A stretch of 64,000 nt of DNA from NCBI RefSeq assembly GCF_027921845.1, contig NZ_BSEN01000015.1:124001-188000 (forward strand). The letters run 5' to 3'. A model generated the notes under the pieces. That model ran no database searches. It had not been told where the DNA came from and saw only the letters and a list, made by a program, of their open reading frames with translations. This DNA is from Leifsonia poae. GTDB lineage: Bacteria; Actinomycetota; Actinomycetes; Actinomycetales; Microbacteriaceae. Made by a program: the position numbers and the translations under genes. This document shows positions 51,620-61,900 of this stretch, one piece after another (the first letter of the stretch is position 1; each line of letters starts with the position of its first letter).

Positions 51620-52777
51620 GTGAGGCGATCGAACTGGTCCGCCGCCGCTGCGTCCGTGGTGCTCGTCACCGCACTGATCGCCGCGGGAGGTGCCGCACCG
51701 GCGACCGCTGCCACGTCGTACCCCTCCTGGGACGATGTGCAGGCAGCGAAGTCCAGCGCCTCCGCCAGTCAAGCCCAGGTCGATCGGATCAACACCCTGC
51801 TCGCCGGTCTGCAGACGGCCGCGAACGCGGCGGGCGACCTCGCCGTGAAGCGTGCGGGGGAGTACGGCCAGGCCCAGGCGGCGCTGAGCGCGGCCACGCA
51901 GAAGTCCGACGACCTGACCGCGCGAGCGAAGGCGGCCACCACGAAGGCGGAGTCGCTGCGGACGCAGAGCGGGACGCTCGCCTCGCAGCTGACTCGTTCG
52001 GGAGCGACCGAGCTCTCTCTGCGGCTCTTCCTCACCGGTAACAATGCGAGCGGATCCTCGGCGCTGCTGTACCAGCTCGGCACGATGTCGAAGCTGACCG
52101 ACCAGTCGAGCGCCCTGTTCGCCGAGGCGAGCGCGCAGAAGAACCTCTCGCAGTCTCTCAGCACTCAGGCCGCCGCTGCGAAGAAGATCCGGGACCAGCT
52201 GGCGGTGGCGGCGCAGAAGGCGCTGGAGGCGGCCAAGGCGGCGAAGGAGGCGGCCGACGCGGAACTCGCGACGCAGAAGCAGCACGCGACGACGCTGTAC
52301 GCACAACTCGCAGCGCTGCAGCACAAAGCGGCGTCGGTCGAGAAGGCCTACCAGGAGGGCCAGGCGGCGGCCGCGGCCGCGGCGGCGGCTGCTGCTGCCG
52401 CGGCTGCCGCAGCCGCAGCCAACAGCGGAGGCAGCGCCGACGGCTGGGCGCCGCCGGGAGGTGTGTCGTCCGACCCCGCCGCCGCGCAGTCGTACGCGGC
52501 GAGTCGTCTCGGCGCCTACGGCTGGGGGAGCGACCAGATGAGCTGCCTCATCTGGCTGTGGAACCAGGAGTCCGGATGGCGTGCCGACGCCTACAACACG
52601 TCGAGCGGCGCGTACGGCATCCCGCAGTCGCTGCCGGCGAGCAAGATGGCGACGGCCGGTTCCGACTGGATGACCAACGCGAACACCCAGATCAACTGGG
52701 GTCTCGACTACATCAGCCGCGCCTACGGCTCCCCGTGCGGCGCCTGGGCGCACGAAGTCTCCCACAACTGGTACTGA
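51620..52777 (+). CDS. secreted coiled-coil protein with lytic-transglycosylase-like C-terminus
   Basis: A 385-residue exported protein. A signal peptide (about residues 1-30, ending ATA-A) is followed by a long Ala/Gln/Lys-rich coiled coil (about 40-245), a run of about 20 alanines, a Gly/Ser/Pro linker, and a C-terminal domain (about 290-385) with LIWLWNQESGWRADAYN. Glu317 in NQESGW is the expected catalytic acid of SLT-type transglycosylases, and SGAYGIPQSLP fits the family. The layout resembles cell-wall hydrolases held by a coiled-coil regulator. GTG 51620 has GGGAGGTGA upstream. It probably acts on peptidoglycan. Confidence 0.85.
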   Translation: MRRSNWSAAAASVVLVTALIAAGGAAPATAATSYPSWDDVQAAKSSASASQAQVDRINTLLAGLQTAANAAGDLAVKRAGEYGQAQAALSAATQKSDDLTARAKAATTKAESLRTQSGTLASQLTRSGATELSLRLFLTGNNASGSSALLYQLGTMSKLTDQSSALFAEASAQKNLSQSLSTQAAAAKKIRDQLAVAAQKALEAAKAAKEAADAELATQKQHATTLYAQLAALQHKAASVEKAYQEGQAAAAAAAAAAAAAAAAAAANSGGSADGWAPPGGVSSDPAAAQSYAASRLGAYGWGSDQMSCLIWLWNQESGWRADAYNTSSGAYGIPQSLPASKMATAGSDWMTNANTQINWGLDYISRAYGSPCGAWAHEVSHNWY

Positions 52778-52823
52778 CCCGCGCCGCAGTACTGCCGTAC
52801 CCGCATGGGCGTAGCGGTCCCAA

Positions 52824-52865
52824 ACGCAGCGAGCCCCGTCCTGGTGAGGACGGAGCTCGCTGCGT
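52824..52865. terminator. terminator between the transglycosylase-like and RNA helicase genes
   Basis: A 19-base stem (52824-52842 with 52847-52865, one mismatch) and a GGTG loop. An AAA run on the left gives a U-run for the minus-strand helicase transcript. Confidence 0.8.
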
Positions 52866-52875
52866 CGCTGGTGCG

Positions 52876-54339
52876 TCAGCTGGCGGGAGTGGTGGGGGCG
52901 CCACCGCGCGAGCGACGCCGGCGGCGGCGCGGGGCGCTGTTGCCGTCGTGGTGCTCGGTGCCTCCGCCGTCGTGGGTGCCCGCGGCCTGCGAGACGTCGC
53001 CGGACGGCGCGGTCTCGCCGGCGGGGGAGCCGGCCGGCCGGCCGCCGCGGGTGCGGCTGCGGTTGCGGTTGCGGTCGCCCTCGGACGACCCGGAGCGCGA
53101 GCCGCTGCCCTCGGAACGCGTGCCGCGCGGAGCGGACTCGGTCTTGACGGCGGGCGTCGGCTTCAGACGGCCCTTGGAGCCGGTCGGGATGTCGAGATCG
53201 CTGAACAGGTGCGGCGACGACGAGTAGGTCTCGGTCGGCTCCGGCTGCCCGAACTCGAGCGCCCGGTTGATGAGCGCCCACTTGTGCAGGTCTTCCCAGT
53301 CGACGAACGTCACGGCGATGCCGGTCTTGCCGGCACGGCCGGTGCGTCCGGCGCGGTGCAGGTAGGTCTTCTCGTCGTCGGGGATCGTGTGGTTGATCAC
53401 GTGGGTGACGTCCTCGACGTCGATGCCGCGCGCCGCCACATCCGTCGCGATCAGGATGTCTTTCTTGCCGGCCTTGAACGCGGCCATGGCGCGCTCGCGC
53501 TGCTCCTGGTTGAGGTCGCCGTGCACGGCGGCCGCGTTGAAGCCGCGGTCGTTCAGCTCCTCGACCAGCTTGGCCGCAGCGCGCTTGGTGCGCGTGAAGA
53601 CCACGGTCTTGCCGCGACCCTCGGCCTGCAGGATGCGTGCGACGACCTCGTCTTTGTCGAGCGAGTGCGCCCGGTAGATGAGGTGCTTGATGTTCGCCTG
53701 GATCTGACCCTCGTCGGGGTCGGTGGCGCGGATGTGGATCGGGCGCGTCATGAAGCGGCGGGCGAGCGCGACGATCGGGCCGGGCATCGTGGCCGAGAAG
53801 AGCATGGTGTGGCGCGTCGCCGGAGTCTGGGCGAAGAGCTTCTCGATGTCGGCGAGGAAGCCGAGGTCGAGCATCTTGTCGGCCTCGTCGAGCACCATCT
53901 CGCGCACATTGCCGAGGTTGAGGAGCCGCTGGCCGGCGAGGTCGAGCAGACGACCCGGCGTGCCGACGACGATCTGAGCGCCGGACTTGAGCTGGGCGAT
54001 CTGGCCCTCGTACGCCTTGCCGCCGTAGATGGCGACGACGTCGGTGTCGCGGTTCGCGGCCGCCTGCGAGAGGTCTTCGAAGACCTGCACGCAGAGTTCG
54101 CGGGTGGGGACGACGACGAGAGCCTGGACGCCGGGCTCCGGGTGGAGGCCGAGGCGCTGGATGATGGGAAGGCCGAAGCCGAAGGTCTTGCCCGTTCCGG
54201 TCTTCGCCTGGCCGATGATGTCCTGGCCGTCGAGGGCGAGCGGAATGGTCTGCGCCTGGATGGGGAACGGTTCGATGATGCCCTTGGCGGCCAGAGCGTC
54301 GACCATGTCCTGATCGATATTGAGTTCGGAGAAAGTCAC
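52876..54339 (-). CDS. DEAD-box ATP-dependent RNA helicase (RhlE-like)
   Basis: A 487-residue RNA helicase. All core motifs are visible: the Q motif in FPIQAQTIP, Walker A AKTGTGKT, PTRELC, the DEAD box VLDEADKMLD, FSATMPG, and motif VI HRAGRTGRAG. The C-terminus (about residues 400-487) is a disordered Arg/Gly/Ser-rich RNA-binding tail ending in a basic RRRRR-containing segment. It should unwind rRNA or mRNA structures during ribosome assembly, decay or cold adaptation. It is divergent from the ferritin-like gene, the same neighbour that the mycobacterial rhlE (Rv3211, recalled) has. Confidence 0.93.
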   Translation of the reverse strand: MTFSELNIDQDMVDALAAKGIIEPFPIQAQTIPLALDGQDIIGQAKTGTGKTFGFGLPIIQRLGLHPEPGVQALVVVPTRELCVQVFEDLSQAAANRDTDVVAIYGGKAYEGQIAQLKSGAQIVVGTPGRLLDLAGQRLLNLGNVREMVLDEADKMLDLGFLADIEKLFAQTPATRHTMLFSATMPGPIVALARRFMTRPIHIRATDPDEGQIQANIKHLIYRAHSLDKDEVVARILQAEGRGKTVVFTRTKRAAAKLVEELNDRGFNAAAVHGDLNQEQRERAMAAFKAGKKDILIATDVAARGIDVEDVTHVINHTIPDDEKTYLHRAGRTGRAGKTGIAVTFVDWEDLHKWALINRALEFGQPEPTETYSSSPHLFSDLDIPTGSKGRLKPTPAVKTESAPRGTRSEGSGSRSGSSEGDRNRNRSRTRGGRPAGSPAGETAPSGDVSQAAGTHDGGGTEHHDGNSAPRRRRRRSRGGAPTTPAS

Positions 54340-54464
54340 GAAGTTATGCCTGTTCGAATAGAGGTGAAAGGTCTACGCCCTGTCTCTCATCGCAGGCGTA
54401 GGGCCGTCGATCCAACGCCGACGGCAGGTCAAGCTTACTGGACCTCCCCGTTACACTGCTGTAC

Positions 54465-55181
54465 GTGGCATCCTGGTTATCCCGACGCCGGCCCCCGGTC
54501 GAGCTTCCCCGACTCAAACCGCGGGACACCCCATCGCATGCGACCAGGGTCGACCTGCACGAAGTGATGCCCGACCTGCTGCCGTATCTCGGCCAGGCCG
54601 CGTACCTGCAGCTCGAGTCGTTCCAGGCGCTGTCCCGCGTCGTCGGCCAGGTCGACGACCTCTCCGCTAAGGAGAAGGTCGCGCTGGCGGCCGGCGCGTC
54701 GCTGTCGAAGCACCAGGGCATCATCGCGGAGATCCGGCGACGGGGGGACGACCCGGCCGACGTGATGAAGCCGTTCGCCGACGCGATCGACGGGTTCAGT
54801 GTTCTCACGACCGGCTCGGACTGGCGCGAGACCCTGCTCGCCGTCGAGGTGACGAGCGGGCTGCTCGACGACTTCTTCATCCGGCTCGCGGCGGGGCTGC
54901 CCGGCGACGTCGGCCCGAGGATCGCGGCCCTTCTCGGGTCGGACGGCGGTCAGGACGGCGTGATGGACGTACTGCGCACGGAGATCGGCGCGGATCCGCA
55001 ACTGGCGTCGCGCCTCGCGATGTGGGGGCGGCGGCTCGTCGGCGACACCCTGCTGGTGGCCCGGTCCGCTCTGCACCTGTCCGGCAACACCAGGACGGAT
55101 GAGGAGCGCATCGAGCCGATCTTCACCGAACTGATCGCGGCGCACACCCGTCGGATGGACGCGTTGGGTCTGACCGCCTGA
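54465..55181 (+). CDS. ferritin-like domain protein (MiaE-like fold)
   Basis: A 238-residue helical protein of the actinobacterial ferritin-like family found next to rhlE (Rv3210c-like, recalled). The helices carry scattered acidic and histidine residues (QLESFQALSR, LSKHQGIIAEIRR, AHTRRMDALG) that could bind two irons as in tRNA hydroxylase MiaE, but I cannot confirm complete ExxH motifs. No reaction is assigned. GTG 54465 lies seven bases after TACACT (54452-54457), a leaderless pattern. The short convergent membrane-protein gene begins 17 bases after its stop. Confidence 0.75.
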   Translation: MASWLSRRRPPVELPRLKPRDTPSHATRVDLHEVMPDLLPYLGQAAYLQLESFQALSRVVGQVDDLSAKEKVALAAGASLSKHQGIIAEIRRRGDDPADVMKPFADAIDGFSVLTTGSDWRETLLAVEVTSGLLDDFFIRLAAGLPGDVGPRIAALLGSDGGQDGVMDVLRTEIGADPQLASRLAMWGRRLVGDTLLVARSALHLSGNTRTDEERIEPIFTELIAAHTRRMDALGLTA

Positions 55182-55198
55182 CGCGGCGCGCCACCGCT

Positions 55199-55501
55199 CT
55201 ACCGGGCGACCGCGCCCTTGGTGAGCTGGGCGAGCAGGCGGTCGTCGCTGCTCGTGCGCACGCGCCCGATCACCAGGTCGGCGACGGTCACGATGACGGC
55301 CGTGCCGACGAGCGTGATCCACCAGATCCATCCGCCGTTCCATTTCAGGCCGGCCCAGGTGAGGGCGACCCAGAGGACGCTGGCGGCGATGACGCCGATG
55401 GCGGGGACCAGCACGGCGCCGTGGGTGTGGCGGTGCGGCAGCAGGTAACGGGCGCCGAGTCCGAGGATGGCGCCGCCGAGGGCGATGAAGAGGAGTTCCA
55501 C
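55199..55501 (-). CDS. small three-helix membrane protein
   Basis: A 100-residue protein with three hydrophobic segments (about residues 3-20, 30-50 and 57-80), a HRHTH cluster in the first loop, and a charged C-terminus. I recognise no named family, but the composition and the fixed place after the DUF3107 gene suggest a real, lineage-conserved gene. It starts ten bases after the DUF3107 stop, so the two are probably one transcript. Confidence 0.7.
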   Translation of the reverse strand: MELLFIALGGAILGLGARYLLPHRHTHGAVLVPAIGVIAASVLWVALTWAGLKWNGGWIWWITLVGTAVIVTVADLVIGRVRTSSDDRLLAQLTKGAVAR

Positions 55502-55511
55502 CGCGGTGTCG

Positions 55512-55736
55512 CTAGCCGACGAAGCCGATGCGGCGGGCCTCGTCGCTGCCGATCTCGACGTAGGCGATACCGGCCGTCGGGATCAGGTAGACCTTGCCCT
55601 TGTCGTCGGTCAGCCGCAGGAAGCCCGTGCCGCCGGAGAGCGAGGACTGAACCTGCTCGGCGATCTCGTCGACCGACTGCGTCGACTCGAAGCTGAGCTC
55701 GCGAGGAGCGTTGACGATTCCGATGCGGATCTCCAC
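55512..55736 (-). CDS. DUF3107 small protein (TB9.4-like)
   Basis: A 74-residue actinobacterial protein. It begins MEIRIGIVNAPRELSFES and has GFLRLTDDKGKVYLIPTAGIAYVEIG; this is DUF3107, the family of the mycobacterial T-cell antigen TB9.4 (Rv3208A, recalled). The fold is probably a small beta-barrel or alpha/beta sandwich; function is unknown. The ATG has GAAAGGCACCAC before it. It is divergent from adnA across 108 bases. Confidence 0.92.
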   Translation of the reverse strand: MEIRIGIVNAPRELSFESTQSVDEIAEQVQSSLSGGTGFLRLTDDKGKVYLIPTAGIAYVEIGSDEARRIGFVG

Positions 55737-55844
55737 GTGTGGTGCCTTTCGAATCTGACCGGCGGATGTGAGTTCAGACTACGACACGCAGCCATCGGCG
55801 CTGCGCCGCGTTCTCTGTCGGCGGACGCCGGTACCGTGTGAATC

Positions 55845-58800
55845 ATGACGATCCGAGGTTTCCGGCCCCGCCGACAGGCGGTCAGCGACCGGATCGACCT
55901 CTCGCTCGACGACTCGCAGCTCGCCGTCCTCGCGCTCGAAGAGGGAGCGTCCGCTGCCGTCTTCGGCGCGCCCGGCACGGGCAAGACGACCACGCTCGTC
56001 GAGGCGATCGCCGAGCGCGTGCTGGTGCGCGGGTACGCGCCCGACGAGGTGTTGGCGCTGAGCGCGTCCCGGTCGGCCGCGACGCGGTTGCGCGACCGCA
56101 TCGCGCTCCGCATCGGGGTCCCGAGCAACGGCCCGCTGGCCCGCACCGCCACCTCCCTGGCGTTCCAGCTCGTCGGTCAGCGCGCCCGGTCGGAGGCGCG
56201 GGACGCCCCCCGGCTGCTCACGGGCGGCGAGCAGGACCAGATCATCGCCGAGCTCCTCGCCGGCCACCTCGAAGACGGCACGGGCCCCGCGTGGCCCGAT
56301 CCGCTGAGCTCCGAGGTCAGGATGCTCCGCGGCTTCCGCACCGAGCTGCGCGAGCTGATGGCGCGGTGCGTCGAGCACGGTGTGACCCCGAGCCGGCTCT
56401 CCGAGCTGGGCGCGATCACGGGGCACGACGAGTGGCGCGCCGCCGCGCGGTTCATCGCGGAGTATCACGAGGTCGTCGACAGCTATCGCGGCGCCTTCGT
56501 CGATTCGGCGGAGCTCGTGGCCGAGGCGGTCGCCGTCGTGCGCAATGGGGGTGGTCTCAGCGGTCTGCGACTGGTGCTGGTCGACGACATCCAGGAGGCG
56601 ACGGTCGCGACGGTCGGCCTGCTGCGGGCGCTCGCCGGTCGCGGCGTCGCGATCGTGGCGTTCGGCGATCCGGATGTCGCATCGACGACGTTCCGCGGAG
56701 CCGAGGCGGCAGCGCTCGGGCAGTTGCAGGCGCGCCTCGGGGTGCCGGTCAGCCGGTTCGTGCTCGCAACGGCGCATCGCCAGAGCGCTCCGTTGCGGCG
56801 GCTGACGTCGCTCGTGACGGAGCGCATCGGCACAGCCGCCGCCGGCATGCAGCGCCTGGCCGCCGCGTCCGAGAGCACGATCGCTCCCACCGCACAGCCC
56901 ATCGTGCGGATCGAGGCGTCCTCGGCCCCGGCCGAGGCGGCCAGGCTCGCCCGCCGGCTGCGCGAGCGGCATCTGCTCGACGGCGTCCCGTGGAACGAGA
57001 TGGCGGTCGTCGTGCGCTCCGGAGCGCACGTGCCGGCGCTCGCAAGGGCACTCGCGGTCGCCGAGGTGCCCACCAAGACGTCGGTCGCCGGGCGTGCCCT
57101 GCGCGACGACTACGCCGCCCGGCAGCTCATCACGGTGATCGGAGTCGAGCTCGACGCGGTCGAACTCACCGCTTCGGTCGCCACCGAACTCCTGCTCGGC
57201 CCGTTCGGCGGCCTCGACGGCGTGAGTCTGCGTCGGCTCCGCCTGGCGCTGCGGCAGGAGGAACTGGCCGGCGACGGCAACCGGTCGGGCGACGAACTGC
57301 TGGTCGAGGCACTCGGTGCGCCCGGGCGACTGGCCACGATCGACTCGGCGCCCGCTCGCCGTGCGGCCCGGCTCGCCGAGACGCTGCATGCCGGCCGGGA
57401 GAAGGCCGCAGCGGGCGCGACGGTGGAGGAGCTGCTCTGGCACGCCTGGGAACGCAGCGGGCTGGCGAAACGTTGGCTCGAGCAGTCCGAGCGCAGCGGG
57501 ATCGTCGCCGACGAGGCGAACCGCCACCTCGACGGCGTGGTCGCGCTCTTCACCTCGGCCAGGCGGTTCGTCGAGCGCTCGCCCGAACGTCCGGCCTCCG
57601 ACTACGTGGACGAGGTGCTCAAAGCCGAGGTCCCCGAAGACACGCTCGCGGCTCAGACCGGCGCGGAGGCGGTGCTGGTCTGCACCCCGAGCGCGACGAT
57701 CGGCATGGAGTTCGAGGTGGTCGCCGTGGCCGGCCTCCAGGAGAGCGTCTGGCCGAACCTCCGGCTGCGCGGCTCGTTGCTGCATCCGCAGAAGCTGGGC
57801 GATGCCGTAGGCGGCACGGCATCCGGCACCGTCGACGAGCAGGCCCAGGTGATGGGCGACGAACTCCGGATGTTCGCGCTCGCCGTCTCCCGGGCGCGCG
57901 GCCAGGTGATCCTCACCGCGACGGCGAACGACGACGAGCAGCCGTCGCCGTTCCTGCGGCTCGCGGCGGAGCTGGCCTTCGACGACACCGACGACTCCGC
58001 GCATCCGCTCTCGCTGCGCGGCATGGTGGGGCGCCTTCGCCGCCGTCTCGTCACGACGGGATCGCCCGACGCGGCCGAAGCGCTCGCTCGCCTCGCTGTC
58101 GCCGAGGTGCAGGGCGCAGACCCGGTCGAGTGGTACGGCCTGATCGAGCCGTCGACCGACGAGCCGCTCGTCGACCTCGATGATCCGGATGCCCGGGTTC
58201 GCGTCTCGCCCTCCCGTCTCGAGACCTTCGAGAAGTCCCCGCTGGCCTGGTTCGTCGATGCGATGGCCTCGTCGCCGAGCGGGCTGGCCGCCGGGATCGG
58301 AACGGTCGTGCACGCCGTGATGGAGCAGGTGAGCACCGAGCCCGACGCCGATCTGAGCGTCGAGCACCTGTGGAGTGGCGTCGAGGAGCGCTGGGGGGAA
58401 CTGCGCTTCGAGTCGCCGTGGCTCGAAGAGAAGGAGCGGCGCCGCACTCGGCGGCTCACCGAGGGGGTGTCGGAGTACCTGCGCGACTTCGAGCGCTCGG
58501 GCGGCGTGCTGCTCGGCTCCGAGGGCGCCTTCACGCTGGAGCTCGGGCAGGCGACCGTCAGCGGCACCATCGACCGGGTCGAGCGCACACCGGAGGGGAC
58601 CATCGTCATCGTCGACCTGAAGACGGGCAAGACTGTGCCGACCGCGGCGAAGGTCGCGCAGCACGCGCAGCTCGGGGCGTACCAACTGGCCCTCGCACAC
58701 GACGCGGTCGAGCAGGCCAGGGAGTCCGGGCTGGAATCGGGTGGTGCCAAGCTGCTCTTCGTCAGCAGCGGGACCGGCGGCAGGCGTTACCGCGAGGCGG

Positions 58801-58970
58801 CCCAGGAACGGCTCGACGCCGAGGGCCTCGACCGGCTCCGCGAGCGCGTCGCGACCGCAGCCGGAGGCATGGCCGCGAACAGTTTCGTCGCCGTGCTCGA
58901 CCTCGACGAACGCGACCCGCATGCGAAGTATGAGTACCGCATCCATCTGGTCCCGGCGGTGAGCGCATGA
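55845..58970 (+). CDS. adnA: AdnA: UvrD-like helicase-nuclease subunit of the AdnAB break-resection motor
   Basis: A 1041-residue subunit matching AdnA of mycobacteria in length and layout: an N-terminal SF1A motor and a C-terminal RecB-family nuclease. Walker A is GAPGTGKTT (K47). Motif II is degraded, reading VDDIQEA (residues 246-252) instead of a DEXQD box, in line with AdnA being the weaker motor. The nuclease motif VDLKTGK has D924 and K926 as metal and catalytic residues; AdnA's nuclease cuts one strand as the heterodimer resects broken DNA ends. ATG 55845 lies seven bases after TACCGT (55832-55837). The stop overlaps the adnB start (ATGA). Confidence 0.92.
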   Translation: MTIRGFRPRRQAVSDRIDLSLDDSQLAVLALEEGASAAVFGAPGTGKTTTLVEAIAERVLVRGYAPDEVLALSASRSAATRLRDRIALRIGVPSNGPLARTATSLAFQLVGQRARSEARDAPRLLTGGEQDQIIAELLAGHLEDGTGPAWPDPLSSEVRMLRGFRTELRELMARCVEHGVTPSRLSELGAITGHDEWRAAARFIAEYHEVVDSYRGAFVDSAELVAEAVAVVRNGGGLSGLRLVLVDDIQEATVATVGLLRALAGRGVAIVAFGDPDVASTTFRGAEAAALGQLQARLGVPVSRFVLATAHRQSAPLRRLTSLVTERIGTAAAGMQRLAAASESTIAPTAQPIVRIEASSAPAEAARLARRLRERHLLDGVPWNEMAVVVRSGAHVPALARALAVAEVPTKTSVAGRALRDDYAARQLITVIGVELDAVELTASVATELLLGPFGGLDGVSLRRLRLALRQEELAGDGNRSGDELLVEALGAPGRLATIDSAPARRAARLAETLHAGREKAAAGATVEELLWHAWERSGLAKRWLEQSERSGIVADEANRHLDGVVALFTSARRFVERSPERPASDYVDEVLKAEVPEDTLAAQTGAEAVLVCTPSATIGMEFEVVAVAGLQESVWPNLRLRGSLLHPQKLGDAVGGTASGTVDEQAQVMGDELRMFALAVSRARGQVILTATANDDEQPSPFLRLAAELAFDDTDDSAHPLSLRGMVGRLRRRLVTTGSPDAAEALARLAVAEVQGADPVEWYGLIEPSTDEPLVDLDDPDARVRVSPSRLETFEKSPLAWFVDAMASSPSGLAAGIGTVVHAVMEQVSTEPDADLSVEHLWSGVEERWGELRFESPWLEEKERRRTRRLTEGVSEYLRDFERSGGVLLGSEGAFTLELGQATVSGTIDRVERTPEGTIVIVDLKTGKTVPTAAKVAQHAQLGAYQLALAHDAVEQARESGLESGGAKLLFVSSGTGGRRYREAAQERLDAEGLDRLRERVATAAGGMAANSFVAVLDLDERDPHAKYEYRIHLVPAVSA

Positions 58971-61900
58971 CCGAGGAGAACAGGGACGGCCTGCTCGAGT
59001 GGGAGGTCGACGACGCGACCCTGGACCTGGTCGAACTCGCCCTGGCAGAAGAGGCGGCGCGCCCGGCGCGCCGGGTGAGCGCCGTCGAGATCGCCGAGGC
59101 CCTCGGGCTGCCGACACCGACGCTCCAGCAGCAGGCCGTGATCGAGGCTCCCCTCGATCCGGCGATCGTCGTGGCCGGCGCCGGAAGCGGCAAGACGGAG
59201 ACCATGGCCAACCGCGTCGTGTGGCTCCTCGCCAACGGTCACGTCGGGGTCTCCGAGATTCTGGGCCTCACCTTCACCCGCAAGGCGGCCGGGGAACTCG
59301 CGGTGCGCATCCGCAAGCGCATCGAGCAGCTCGTCGCCTCCGGCCTCACCGACGTCGCCTTCGACCCGTTCGACGCACCGACCGTCGCGACCTACAACTC
59401 GTTTGCGAACGCGATCTTCCGCGAGAACGCGCTGCTGATCGGCCGGGAGCCCGAATCGGCGGTGCTGAGCGAAGCCTCCGCCTGGCAGCTCGCGCGCCGG
59501 CTGGTCGTGACCAGCACGGACGACCGCCTGGTCGAGCTCGAGAAGAGCGTCGACCAGGTGACGAGCGCGGTCATCTCGTTGAGCCGCGCGCTGAGCGAGA
59601 ACGTCGTCGAGGCGTCCGATGTCGAGCGGATGACCGAGCGGTTCGCCGCGCTCACCGAGCTGCCGACCGGCAGCGGCCGGGTGAAAGACGTGTACGCATC
59701 GGTGCGCATGGCGGTCGCCGCCGTCGGCTCGCTTCCCCCGCTCCTCGCGCTCGCCGAGCAGTTCGCCGCCGAGAAGGTGCGCCGTGGCTTCGTCGAATAC
59801 TCCGACCAGGTCGCGCTCGCGCTACGCGTGAGCGAGCGGCTCCCCGCCGTCGTCGACGACTACCGGCAGCGCTACCGCGTGATCCTCCTCGACGAGTACC
59901 AGGACACCTCGGTCGTTCAGACCCGGCTCCTCGCCCGGCTCTTCTCCGGCCAGGCCGTGATGGCCGTCGGCGATCCCCACCAGTCGATCTACGGCTGGCG
60001 CGGCGCGAGCGCCGCCAACCTCGGGCGCTTCTCTCTGGACTTCACGGGCACGCGCGGTGGTGCGCGGCAGTACGCCCTCTCCACCTCGTGGCGCAATCCC
60101 ACACACGTGCTCGACGCCGCCAACACCCTGGTCGAGCCCCTGTCGGCCTCGTCGCCCGTGCAGGTCGAGCGTCTCGGCGCCCGGCCGGGGGCGACACCGG
60201 GCGAATTGGATGTGCGCTTCGAGCAGACCGTCGCCGATGAGGCGGAGGAGATCGCCGGCTGGCTCGCTCAGCGGCTGTCCCGGCGCGACGACGACGGCCT
60301 GCCACCGAGTGCGGCCATGCTGTGCCGCTCCATCAAGAAGATCGACGCGTTCACCGGCGCGCTCGCCCGGCACGGCGTCCCGTACCACGTGCTCGGTCTG
60401 GGCGGCCTGCTGGAGCAGCCGGTGATCGCCGACCTGGTGAGCGCGATGCGCGTGATGCACGACCCCACCGCCGGATCGGAGCTCATCCGGGTGCTCGCGG
60501 GCGCACGCTGGCGCGTCGGCCCTAAGGACATCGCGACCCTGCGCGGCGTGGCGTCCTGGCTGGCCGCGCGCGACCACCGCTTCCGCGAGCTCGACCCGGC
60601 CGTGCGGGAACGGCTGCGGCAGTCGGTCGCCGGCGATGAGTCGGCATCGCTCGTCGACGCGCTCGACTTCGTGGTCGAGGCACCGGAGGGGCACACCCAG
60701 CTCACGGGCTTCAGTGCCGAGGGCCTCCAGCGGATGCGCGCCGCCGGGCGTCAGCTCGACTACCTGCGTTCGCGGGTCGGCCTCGACCTGCTCGACCTCG
60801 TCACCCTCGTTCAGCAGGAGCTGCTGCTCGACATCGAGGTCGCCGCCAACGAGACCGCACAGCTCGGCCAGGCCAGCCTCGACGCCTTCGCCGAGCAGGT
60901 GTCGTCGTACCTCGCGAGCGACGACCAGGCGACGCTCGGCTCCTTCCTCTCGTGGCTCGCCGAGGCGGAGCAGCGCGACAACCTCGCGCCGCGCAGCGAG
61001 GAGCCCGAGCCGGGAACGGTGCAGATCCTCACGATCCACGGGTCGAAGGGGCTCGAATGGGACATCGTGGCCGTGCCCCGCATGGTGGACGGCGAGCTGC
61101 CGGGCGGTCCGCTCAGCAAACGCGGCTGGCTCGAGTTCGGCGCGCTCCCGTTCGAGTTCCGAGGTGACGCATCGGAGCTGCCGATGCTCGCCTGGCGCAC
61201 CGCGGAGACGCAGAAGGACGTCGACGAGGCGGTGAAGACCTTCCAGGACGAGATCGTCGAGCGGCACGCGGCCGAGCAGCGACGGCTCGTCTACGTGGCG
61301 GTGACGCGTGCGCGGGAGAGCCTGCTGCTCTCCGGCTCGTACTGGTCGACGCAGACGAAGCCACGGGGCCCCGGCCTCTTCCTCCTCGAACTGCAGGCCG
61401 CCGGTCTCATCGCGTCCGACGCGTTCCCCGACTGCGACGAGCCGGAGGAGAATCCGCTGACCCTGTCGTCCGAAACCGTGGTGTGGCCGCTGGATCCGCT
61501 GGGATCGCGTCGCTCGCGCGTGCAGGCGGCCGCCGCGGCTGTACTGGCGGCCGCCGAGCGCGGCACCGGCTCCGGGGGTGTGTACGCCCACGACATCGAT
61601 CTGCTGCTCGCCGAGCGAGCGACCGCGGCGGCGGACGCCGGCCTCGTCGAGCTTCCGGCGCGCATCCCCGCATCGCGATTCAAGGACTACGTCACCGACC
61701 CCGCCTCCGTCGCGGCGGCCCTGCGCCGACCGATGCCGGAACGCCCCTACCGGCAGACGCGGCTCGGCACGCTGTTCCACGGCTGGGTCGAGCAGCGCTA
61801 CGGCACGATCGCCGGCGGCTCCGACGTGATCGACGCGACGGCCACCGAACTCGACGACCCCGCGGGGGAGCTTCTCGAGGCCGACGCTCTCGAGGCGCTG

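Noticed and set aside
55779-59117. A 1112-codon minus-strand open frame opposite adnA
   Set aside because: Composition is antisense-like and no family is recognisable; adnA motifs on the plus strand are unambiguous.
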